From an uncultured Lachnospiraceae bacterium (GTDB lineage: Bacteria; Bacillota; Clostridia; Lachnospirales; Lachnospiraceae): DNA of 36,455 nt. Below are positions 9,146-15,415 of this stretch, one piece after another. How positions within the stretch are numbered: position 1 is the stretch's first letter; every line of letters begins with the position of its first letter. Made by a program: the position numbers and the translations under genes. Location: contig CACZJZ010000031.1 in the NCBI GenBank assembly GCA_902781655.1, forward strand, positions 1-36,455, written 5' to 3'. The notes below the pieces were generated by a model. It worked only from the letters and a program-made list of their open reading frames with translations, had not been told where the DNA came from and did not search any database.

Positions 9146-9535
9146 ATGCCGAAAAACGTCTGGGTCCAGGACACCCAGCAGTGGTATACGGACAATCAGA
9201 TGCCGGTGCTTTGCTATTCCAGCCTCGCGAGAGGTTTCTTCAGCGGGGAATTCAAAGCCTTCGACTATGAGGGGGCAAAGAGCGTTCTGGACGGTCCGGG
9301 GCAGAAAGGCTATCTCTGCGAGGAGAACATGCGCCGCCTGCGTCGTGCCGAAACCCTGGCGGAGCGGTACCATACCGCCGTCACCGATATCGCCCTGCGC
9401 TATGTGTTCGGCAGCAGCATGAACACCTTTGCCATCATGAGCACGACCAATCCCAAACGTCTGCCCGGCAATGTGGCGGCGGCCAATCATCCGCTCAGCA
9501 GAGAGGATGTGGCGTTTTTGGAAAATGATGAATAA
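9146..9535 (+). pseudogene. Aldo/keto reductase C-terminal relic
   Basis: This 129-residue frame encodes only the C-terminal third of an aldo/keto reductase barrel: MPVLCYSSLARGFFSG (the conserved yspLa.G.l.G strand), then ALRYVFGSSMNTFAIMSTTN, the family's late SS.N..aI.gttnp cofactor-binding element. The N-terminal barrel with the catalytic Asp/Tyr/Lys/His tetrad is missing, and the frame begins 7 nt after the stop of the isomerase relic. The two relics were joined by a deletion. A separate short function cannot be excluded but is unlikely. Confidence 0.65.
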
Positions 9536-9562
9536 CTTTCTGTATCACTCTTAATCACACCT

Positions 9563-9594
9563 TGCTATTTTATTGTATTTATAATGAAATAGCA
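9563..9594. promoter_or_regulatory. Inverted-repeat operator over the toxin-antitoxin promoter
   Basis: TGCTATTT (9563-9570) and AAATAGCA (9587-9594) are perfect 8-bp arms that enclose a TATAAT hexamer (9580-9585). RelB/DinJ antitoxins usually repress their own promoter through such palindromes, so this is probably the autoregulatory operator. A matching -35 at 17-bp spacing is not obvious. Confidence 0.55.
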
Positions 9595-9631
9595 TTATTA
9601 TTCGTTTATCAGATGTGAAGGAGGCTCAGAA

Positions 9632-9925
9632 ATGGCTAGCACGATTCAGATACGAGTAGATGATGATTTGAAAGCCAAATCCGATAAGCTGTTCAGAGAG
9701 CTTGGAACAGATACGACTTCTGCTGTCAGGATGTTTCTGACGCAGGCCGTGGCAAATAACGGATTTCCATTTGAGATAAAGAAAAAGACCGCTAATCCAT
9801 ATGTAACCTTAACTGAGGATGAGTTTCTAGATAAACTTGAAGTTTCCAGGAGACACGCCGAGCAAGGACTTGTTCGGGATGCAGATGAGGTGATATCGGA
9901 TATGAGGGATAAGTATGGACTATAG
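9632..9925 (+). CDS. dinJ: RelB/DinJ-family antitoxin
   Basis: A 97-residue protein starting with the ribbon-helix-helix of DinJ: STIQIRVDDDLKAKSDKLF, then ELGTDTTSAVRMFLTQAV, with the typical NGFPFEI segment (residues ~48-54). The C-terminal half is acidic/polar, as expected for the toxin-wrapping tail. It would neutralise the RelE/ParE-type toxin encoded downstream and repress the shared promoter. GGAGG lies ~8 nt before ATG 9632. The gene overlaps the toxin gene by 11 nt, the normal arrangement. Codon use is AT-richer than in the flanking catabolic operons, consistent with horizontal acquisition. Confidence 0.88.
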   Translation: MASTIQIRVDDDLKAKSDKLFRELGTDTTSAVRMFLTQAVANNGFPFEIKKKTANPYVTLTEDEFLDKLEVSRRHAEQGLVRDADEVISDMRDKYGL

Positions 9926-10229
9926 AGTTCTCATCACATCAGATGCGGAAGCTGATCTGGAAGGGTTTATCAGATATCTTCTTTACGAGAAGAAAAATGA
10001 GCAGGCGGCAACCAATATCCTCAATGATTTCGAGGCAACAAAACAGACTCTGTCTAAAGTGGCGGCCAGTTTGAAACTTTGCGATAATTCGAAACTAAGT
10101 GCCCTGGGATACAGAAGGATGAATTTTCTGTCGCATAGATACTTTATGTTGTATCGGATTGAGGGAGAGACAGCAGTTGTGGATAATATTTTTCATGAAC
10201 TGCAAGATTATGAGAGCAAAATTATCTGA
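9915..10229 (+). CDS. RelE/ParE-superfamily toxin
   Basis: A 104-residue protein beginning MDYRVLITSDAEADLEGFIRY, the first strand and helix of the RelE/ParE fold. Late residues NFLSHRYFMLYRIEGETAVV and DNIFHELQDYE form the core strands and last helix (RelE/ParE: ..y.vlYri....v.v..v.H.r.dy). A typical toxin of this fold is either a ribosome-dependent mRNase or a gyrase poison; the pairing with DinJ favours the mRNase type, but the sequence alone does not settle it. It overlaps the antitoxin by 11 nt and has no separate promoter. Length and reading frame look intact. Confidence 0.83.
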   Translation: MDYRVLITSDAEADLEGFIRYLLYEKKNEQAATNILNDFEATKQTLSKVAASLKLCDNSKLSALGYRRMNFLSHRYFMLYRIEGETAVVDNIFHELQDYESKII

Positions 10230-10241
10230 TTGATATGGTGA

Positions 10242-10359
10242 TTCGATATAGTCTCAACTCGAATCATGCTTCTGCATCAGATCATAGGCGAAGCGACTGG
10301 CGGTTCCATCGGAGTACGAGATGAGGGTTTGTTGGATTCTGCACTGGCTTGCATTCCTT
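10242..10359 (+). pseudogene. Doc (death-on-curing, Fic-fold) toxin N-terminal relic
   Basis: The frame with ATG 10266 encodes MLLHQIIGEATGGS and then IGVRDEGLLDSALACIP before a stop. The pattern lH..li.eTGGs.GvRDegLLdSAla.p is the N-terminus of the Doc/Fic family found in type II toxin-antitoxin modules. The catalytic HPF(x)DGNKR-type motif is absent because the sequence changes at ~10355 to a transposase relic. It sits 12 nt after the RelE-type toxin stop, so two toxin genes are adjacent. Non-functional. Confidence 0.65.
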
Positions 10360-10788
10360 GAGATGAATGGTATACCTAAGGATGTCATCAGGCAGATCCG
10401 GATGGGGTATTTCTCCTTCTGCAGCAATCTCGATCTCCCTGCAAAAGAGATTTTTCTCGACTACCAGGAACGCTGGGACATTGAGCAGTGCTTCGACTAT
10501 CTCAAGAACAGCATTATTTCAAGTGATTCCCATGCACACACGGACGATTACTTCCGGGGCTGGGTATTCCTGAATCACATCAGCCTGCTGTATTACTACG
10601 GCCTGTTAAACGCTCTCAGGAACGCGGGGTTCACGGACAAATATTCCGCGGAAGATGTCCTGAAACTCACGAAGAACATCTACCGTGTGGACAGCGGAGA
10701 CAAACAGGGAATCAAAGTTTCCGCAATCCAGAAGAAGACAAAGAACGTGCTGGACACGCTCGGAGTCGATCTATTACGTAAAATTTGA
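10360..10788 (+). pseudogene. IS1634/IS4-type DDE transposase C-terminal fragment
   Basis: The open frame running to 10788 contains the C-terminal third of an IS4-superfamily (IS1634-like) transposase. AKEIFLDYQERWDIEQCFDY followed by LKNSI is the Y-(2)R-(3)E-(6)K signature with the third catalytic acid, and GWVFLNHISLLYYYGLLNAL is the following conserved helix. The first two Asp residues are lost. The open frame technically begins at 10321, but the bases 10321-10359 belong to the Doc relic. Downstream (10800-10805) a TATAAT sequence lies before the flavodoxin-like gene. Confidence 0.75.
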
Positions 10789-10866
10789 GGTTACAATGTT
10801 ATAATAAAATATCTGAAGGCACCGTAAATGAGTGAGAATGCGAATACTTAGGCGAGGTGAGAGAGA

Positions 10867-11499
10867 ATGAAAGCAATTGTTCTGAACGCAAGCCTCAGGA
10901 AAGCATGGAATACCGCCAGACTATTAAAATCAGCGGCGGAGGGCGCAAAAAGCGCCGGCGCAGAGGTTGAATACATTGATCTGTACGATCTTGATTTCAC
11001 CGGATGCAGAAGTTGTATGCTCTGCAAGAGAAAAGACGTGGAGCGGTGCCACTGCTACTGGAAAGATGACCTGGCACCCGTGATCGACAGAATTTTTCAT
11101 GCGGACGAGCTTCTGATCGGCACACCTATATATCTCGGAAGACCGACAAGCCGGTATTTTGCATTGATGGAGCGGCTGCATTTCTGTTCGCTGTCATATG
11201 ACGACTACAGCAATTATTTCATCGGGAAGATCAATGTTGGATTGTTCGTCAGCATGAATGCGACGAAGGAATTCTATGACAGCTTATATAAAGACAAATT
11301 TGAAGGTTATGCGAAAGAGTTGGAAATGCTGAATGGCAGAGTATGCCTCTACCCCTGCTATGATACGCTGCAGGTTTCCGATTATTCGCGGTTTAATATG
11401 GGAAGCTTCGACGAGAGCAGAAAGAAATTATCCCGCGAGAAGAATTTCCCTGAGGATCTGAAGAATGCCTATCAGATAGGACGGGACCTTCTGAACTGA
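10867..11499 (+). CDS. Flavodoxin-like NAD(P)H-dependent FMN oxidoreductase
   Basis: A 210-residue protein of the flavodoxin/NADPH-dependent FMN reductase fold. MKAIVLNASLRKAWNTARLL contains the phosphate-binding loop (family LNGSPRk.gNTa.LL), here with Ala-Ser-Leu in place of Gly-Ser-Pro. FTGCRSCMLCKRKDVERCHC is the cysteine-rich segment seen in iron-sulfur flavoprotein-like members (Cys-x2-Cys-x2-Cys spacing differs, so cluster binding is uncertain). LLIGTPIYLGRPTSRYFALM is the conserved P.Y.g..s...k...eR element. GAGGTGAGAGAGA precedes ATG 10867. It stands alone between relics; a redox or quinone/nitro reductase role is likely but the substrate is unknown. Confidence 0.8.
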   Translation: MKAIVLNASLRKAWNTARLLKSAAEGAKSAGAEVEYIDLYDLDFTGCRSCMLCKRKDVERCHCYWKDDLAPVIDRIFHADELLIGTPIYLGRPTSRYFALMERLHFCSLSYDDYSNYFIGKINVGLFVSMNATKEFYDSLYKDKFEGYAKELEMLNGRVCLYPCYDTLQVSDYSRFNMGSFDESRKKLSREKNFPEDLKNAYQIGRDLLN

Positions 11500-12012
11500 C
11501 TACAGATGTTTTTCTTCCCAGCGCGGAAGCTGCCTCTATTTTGGTCCGGGCGCGACCTGTTTGCCCGGACCAGAACTCTGATACGACTCTGGCTCTGCAG
11601 GCAGTTCTGTCAGAGTCTCTGCCAGATGCTTCATTGCTCTGTCAGATGCTCATTGCTGTACTTCCAGAAATATTCCCACCTACTTTATCTATTCCGCTTG
11701 CCTGGGTGCTCTTCCTCCAGCATAGCGTTCACCTCTTTGTCACAGGTCTGCCTTGATAAACGATTTACACCTCCGCGTCATCAGGATGCCATGCTGGCTG
11801 TAATTTCAAAGCACTCACTCATGTAGGAGTTTTTCAGAAAGTTTGGAAAGGACAGACATCGACAAAATGAGAAAAACTCTATATAAGTATTAATAAAATG
11901 AAATAAACTCAATATGTATATCTGCCTGTTACAGATAGAATTTATGACGCCGAATCTATCGCAGCTGAAAATAAACCTCGCTCAGAATGTAACGAAAACT
12001 GCCGCTCAAAGC
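11500..12012. other. Gene-poor stretch with short repeats
   Basis: No convincing gene on either strand in about 510 bp. It holds a 9-bp perfect inverted repeat, GGTCCGGGC (11543-11551) with GCCCGGACC (11563-11571), which lacks a downstream T-run on either strand. There is also a 20-bp direct repeat pair (GCCAGATGCTTCATTGCTCT at 11621 and GTCAGATGCTCATTGCTGTA at 11641) and a very AT-rich segment (11875-11925). Short frames of up to ~106 codons here have no recognisable family or good ribosome binding site. Confidence 0.5.
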
Positions 12013-12037
12013 CGTGCTTCGCGTGGCACGTGGAGGT
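12013..12037 (+). promoter_or_regulatory. Hairpin plus Shine-Dalgarno leader module, copy 2
   Basis: CGTGC (12013-12017) and GCACG (12026-12030) flank TTCGCGTG, followed immediately by TGGAGGT (Shine-Dalgarno at 12032-12037), with 4 nt to ATG 12042. The string GTGCTTCG...GGCACGTGGAGGTA is shared with the leaders before 653 (minus) and 17477. Confidence 0.6.
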
Positions 12038-12041
12038 AGAC

Positions 12042-12431
12042 ATGGAAGTATTACTTTCTGAACTCGAAACATATATGTACGACATTGTCGAGGTATGTAC
12101 GAGCCTTCTCGAATTCTTTGGCATTGTCGTTCTGGTGACCTCTGCCGTCCGGGCGTTCATCCGCTGGATTCGGCGTGACCGCCAGAATATCCGCCTTGAT
12201 CTCGCGCAGGGCATTGCGCTCGCCCTGGAATTCAAGATGGGCGGAGAGGTTCTTCGGACGGTAGTTGTCCGGGAATGGTCTGAACTTGGCATACTCGGGG
12301 CAATCATTGTGCTCCGCGCGATGCTGACCTTCCTGATTCACTGGGAGATCAAGAACGAGAAGAAGGACATGGCGGAAAATGCGCCCTCTGCGGCTTCGGA
12401 GGAGACTTTGCACAGGGACAAGTCCGCCTGA
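12042..12431 (+). CDS. DUF1622-family membrane protein
   Basis: A 129-residue protein with three probable membrane-associated helices: a first amphipathic/TM segment around LLEFFGIVVLVTSAVRAFI, a second around ALALEFKMGGEVLRTVVV, and a third around GAIIVLRAMLTFLIHWEI. The middle signature LDLAQGIALALEFKMGGEVL and the ending RAMLTFLIHWEI match DUF1622 (family function unknown; often ~120 residues). The tail after residue ~107 is charged and cytosolic. I prefer ATG 12042 over an in-frame GTG at 12030 because GGAGGT is placed for the former and the GTG lies inside the leader hairpin. Confidence 0.78.
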   Translation: MEVLLSELETYMYDIVEVCTSLLEFFGIVVLVTSAVRAFIRWIRRDRQNIRLDLAQGIALALEFKMGGEVLRTVVVREWSELGILGAIIVLRAMLTFLIHWEIKNEKKDMAENAPSAASEETLHRDKSA

Positions 12432-12500
12432 ACTATATGAGAATAAAGCAGGTGTACTGGCTGCGGCCATCGTGAATGGCGATGGAAAGCACCACAACTG

Positions 12501-12905
12501 TCAGCGGTAGATCATCTTCTGGTATGCGGAGGGACTCATGCCCTTCTGCGCTTTGAACACGCGGGCAAAATAGGTGATGTCCGGGATGCCGACAGCGGAG
12601 GCGATGCTTGTGATGGAACCCGCGCCGACGTTGAGAAGGCCGATGGCCTGGTCAATCCGGCGGCTGTTTACGTAGTGGGTGAAGGTGACGCCCACTTCCC
12701 TCCGAAAGGTGGCCGCGAGGTAGCTCTTATTGAGCCCGAAGTGCTCCGCTGTGGATTGCAGGGTCAGTCCGGCATCGTCCAGGTGGGCGATGAGATAGGA
12801 TACGACCTTTTGGATGATGGGAGAGTAGCCCTTCGTCTGACTGGTCCGCACCAGGCTGCAGTACCTTCGGAAAATGTCTCTGCGGATTGTACCGAGTTCC
12901 TGCAT
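12501..12905 (-). pseudogene. AraC-family regulator, C-terminal DNA-binding part only
   Basis: 134 residues from ATG 12905. They cover a linker helix (IRRDIFRRYCSLVRTSQTKG) and a complete double HTH: LTLQSTAEHFGLNKSYLAAT, then SITSIASAVGIPDITYFARV ending KGMSPSAYQK. The family's N-terminal sensor domain is missing. The same frame continues without a start codon through AYPAIRKLAYRIENAIS to about 13010, then meets a TGA, so the gene has lost its 5' half. No good ribosome binding site precedes 12905. The DNA-binding part could still be made, but the protein is probably inactive as an inducible regulator. It lies just upstream of, and divergent to, the beta-glucuronidase gene it may once have controlled. 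Confidence 0.7.
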
Positions 12906-12952
12906 ACTGATGGCGTTTTCAATGCGATAAGCCAGCTTGCGGATCGCAGGAT

Positions 12953-13123
12953 ATGCGCCTTCCGGGACTCTTCGGTGCGCATCAGTTTTACGCCGGTCAC
13001 TGGCGGAGAGGCGTCATGTACCTCGTCTTCTGCTGGACCGGCATCCCGGCAGCGCTGTCGCTCATCGACTGGATGGCGGCACTGCCGATGCGGGCGGACG
13101 AAGAGGGGTATATCGAAATTTGA
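12953..13123 (+). pseudogene. TM2-domain protein relic
   Basis: A 56-codon frame reads MRLPGLFGAHQFYAGHWRRG, then VMYLVFCWTGIPAALSLIDW and MAALPMRADEEGYIEI. GLFGAHQFYAGHWRRGV...G.P..lsliD is the TM2-domain pattern (GgfGahrFYlGr...G...l....g..g...liD). The first transmembrane helix is missing, and the upstream frame has no family similarity. The fragment ends 46 nt before the beta-glucuronidase start. It is small, and no ribosome binding site supports ATG 12953. Confidence 0.6.
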
Positions 13124-13169
13124 ACACGGCGCAGCAATCATGCAATGTAGAACAGATTGGAGGAAAGCA

Positions 13170-14960
13170 ATGTTATATCCTGTGTTGACAGCATCGAGAA
13201 TGGTCAGTGATCTGTCCGGTATCTGGGACTTCAAACTGGACGACGGGAAAGGCTTTTCGGAAGAATGGTATCGGAAGCCTCTGGAGGATGCCACCACGAT
13301 GCCGGTGCCGGCATCCTATAATGACCTGAAGGAGGGGATTTCCTTCCGGGATCACTACGGCTGGGTCTTCTATCAGCGGACGATCTCCGTGCCGGCGTAC
13401 GTGCGGAACACGCAGCGGGTGGTGCTCCGGTGCGACGCGGTCACGCATCACGCGAGGGTCTATCTGAATGGAGAGATGATCTGCGAGCATCGCGGCGGGT
13501 TCCTGCCCTTTGAGGTAGAGGTCGGCGATCTGCTGACGAACGGCGACAATCTGCTCACGATCGCGGTGGACAACGTCATCGACTACACCACCCTGCCGGT
13601 CGGCGGCCAGGCGAACATGATGGGTGGCCTGTCCATGGCGGGTGCGGCGTACCACTCGGACAAGAAACAGAACAACCCGAATTTTGACTTCTTCAATTAC
13701 TGCGGTATTACGCGGCCGGTGCGTCTGTATACCACGCCGAAGAATTACATCGCGGATGTGGCGCTGGTTCCGTCTGTGGAAGGACAGAATGCGGAGATCC
13801 GCTACAGCGTCGAGACGGTCGGCACCGGCGCCTGCAGAGTTGAGGTATATGACCGGGAAGGCAGGAGGGTGGCCAGCGCCGACGGCGCGGAGGGAACCTT
13901 GCGCATCGAGAACGTCCATCTCTGGCAGCCTCTCGCAGCGTATCTCTATCAGGTCAAAATCTGTTTTGCAGACGATGTGTATGAGCTGCCTTACGGCGTG
14001 CGGACAGTGAAGGTCGATGGAACGAAGTTCCTGATCAACGGAAGGCCGTTCTATTTCAAGGGGTATGGCAAGCACGAGGATACCTTCCCCGGCGGGCGCG
14101 GTCTGAATCTGCCGATGAATGTGAAGGATATTTCGCTCATGAAATGGCAGGGGGCCAACAGCTTCCGCTGCAGCCATTATCCGTACAGCGAGGAGATGAT
14201 GCGGCTGTGCGACGAGGAGGGAATCGTGGTCATCGATGAGACCACCGCGGTCGGCGTGAATCTGAATTTTGGCGGCGGCGCGAACTTCAACGGGCAGAGG
14301 ATCGGGACCTTCGACAGGGAGCACGGCGTGAAGACGCAGGAACATCACAGGGAGGTCATCCGCGATCTGATCGCGAGGGACCGGAATCACGCCTGCGTCG
14401 TGATGTGGAATATCGCGAACGAGCCGGATTCGTCAGGCGAGGGCGCTTATGAGTATTTCAAGCCGCTGTATGACCTGGCGCGCGAGCTCGATCCGGAGAA
14501 GCGGCCCTGCACGCTGACCTCAGTGCAGATGGCGGGCGGTCCGGAGTCGGATATTTCCGCAAAGTTGTCGGACGTGATCTGCCTCAACCGCTACTACGGG
14601 TGGTATTTCGGCGGGCCGGACCTCGAGGTGCCGGAGTTGGCGCTCCGCGACGAGCTGAAAGCCTGGGAGAAGCTTGGCAAACCGCTGATGTTCACGGAAT
14701 ACGGCGCGGACACGGTGATGGGCTTCCACGACACGACGCCGGTCATGTACACGGAGGAATATCAGGTCGACTATTACAAGATGAACAACAGAGTCTTCGA
14801 TGAGTTTGCCTTCGTCGTCGGTGAGCAGGTATGGAACTTCGCGGATTTTGCAACGAGTCAGAGCCTGCTGCGGGTCCAGGGCAACAAGAAGGGGCTCTTC
14901 ACGCGGGATCGCAAGCCGAAACTCGCGGCGCACTATTTCCGGGAGAGATGGCACAAGTGA
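13170..14960 (+). CDS. uidA: Beta-glucuronidase (GH2)
   Basis: A 596-residue cytoplasmic enzyme that cleaves beta-D-glucuronides. ATG 13170 is chosen because TTGGAGGAAAGCA precedes it and the protein then begins MLYPVLTASRMVSDLSGIWD, as E. coli UidA does; the same frame is open further upstream but runs through relics. Acid/base Glu418 is in VVMWNIANEPD, and nucleophile Glu510 is in MFTEYGADT. WNFADFATSQSLLRVQGNKK followed by GLFTRDRKPK supplies the diagnostic NxK uronate motif (Asn572, Lys574). The region GGGANFNGQRIGTFDREHGV keeps a Loop-1-like insertion near the active site, as in gut enzymes that process small drug glucuronides. A terminator follows at 14984. Regulation was probably by the now truncated AraC gene. 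Confidence 0.93.
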   Translation: MLYPVLTASRMVSDLSGIWDFKLDDGKGFSEEWYRKPLEDATTMPVPASYNDLKEGISFRDHYGWVFYQRTISVPAYVRNTQRVVLRCDAVTHHARVYLNGEMICEHRGGFLPFEVEVGDLLTNGDNLLTIAVDNVIDYTTLPVGGQANMMGGLSMAGAAYHSDKKQNNPNFDFFNYCGITRPVRLYTTPKNYIADVALVPSVEGQNAEIRYSVETVGTGACRVEVYDREGRRVASADGAEGTLRIENVHLWQPLAAYLYQVKICFADDVYELPYGVRTVKVDGTKFLINGRPFYFKGYGKHEDTFPGGRGLNLPMNVKDISLMKWQGANSFRCSHYPYSEEMMRLCDEEGIVVIDETTAVGVNLNFGGGANFNGQRIGTFDREHGVKTQEHHREVIRDLIARDRNHACVVMWNIANEPDSSGEGAYEYFKPLYDLARELDPEKRPCTLTSVQMAGGPESDISAKLSDVICLNRYYGWYFGGPDLEVPELALRDELKAWEKLGKPLMFTEYGADTVMGFHDTTPVMYTEEYQVDYYKMNNRVFDEFAFVVGEQVWNFADFATSQSLLRVQGNKKGLFTRDRKPKLAAHYFRERWHK

Positions 14961-14983
14961 GAGAAGAAACAGGATGAATATGT

Positions 14984-15028
14984 CCCGGTCCGCTTCGCTG
15001 AGATACAGCGGGGAGGGCCGGGCTTTTT
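14984..15028 (+). terminator. Rho-independent terminator after beta-glucuronidase gene
   Basis: CCCGG (14984-14988) pairs with CCGGG (15018-15022), with a nested CGCTG/CAGCG stem, followed by CTTTTTG (T-run 15024-15028). It lies 23 nt after the uidA stop. Confidence 0.75.
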
Positions 15029-15415
15029 GATGTCAATTCTGTGTATTGGTATCTTCAGCAGCAGGAACTTCCGTCAAGTGCCATTGCGATCGCTGTGGTT
15101 GGGAAAAACGGATTGTTAGCCAGTACGACCGGTATCACAGCGGAAATGATGGATCACGCTGGAAAGACTCAGATGGGAAGATCTGAATGCCAACAGGGTG
15201 GTTCATTCGGCTCGGCTATGTGGTATCCTTGATGCATCTGGAAATAATATGCTGTTTTCTCCTGTGCTCCGAAAGTATGAACGCGGTGCCGATACACCAT
15301 GTTCAAACTGATATGTGCGTGATATATGTGCCTGGCGGCGCGGGATTCCGATGCGCGAGAAAGCAGGATGCTAATTTGAACGATGTTACCAATTTTATCT
15401 ATGGGGAGGATGGGC
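15029..15415. other. Intergenic stretch; possible cysteine-rich coding relic
   Basis: No clear gene. One frame without an ATG (15031-15186) reads TSVKCHCDRCGWEKRIVSQY and then DRYHSGNDGSRWKDSDGKI before a stop. The CxCx2C cluster looks like half of a zinc-ribbon or a short zinc-binding protein, but I cannot name a family. The rest (15187-15415) should contain the promoter of the GH31 operon; a TTGAAC (15376-15381) is present without a well-spaced -10. Confidence 0.35.

Noticed and set aside
11543-11571. GGTCCGGGC/GCCCGGACC hairpin as terminator of the flavodoxin-like gene
   Set aside because: No T-run follows on either strand; listed only as part of the intergenic stretch.
12675-13169. Upstream extension of the beta-glucuronidase frame
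   Set aside because: It runs through the AraC and TM2 relics in a wrong frame; the real start at 13170 has a strong ribosome binding site and the family N-terminus.
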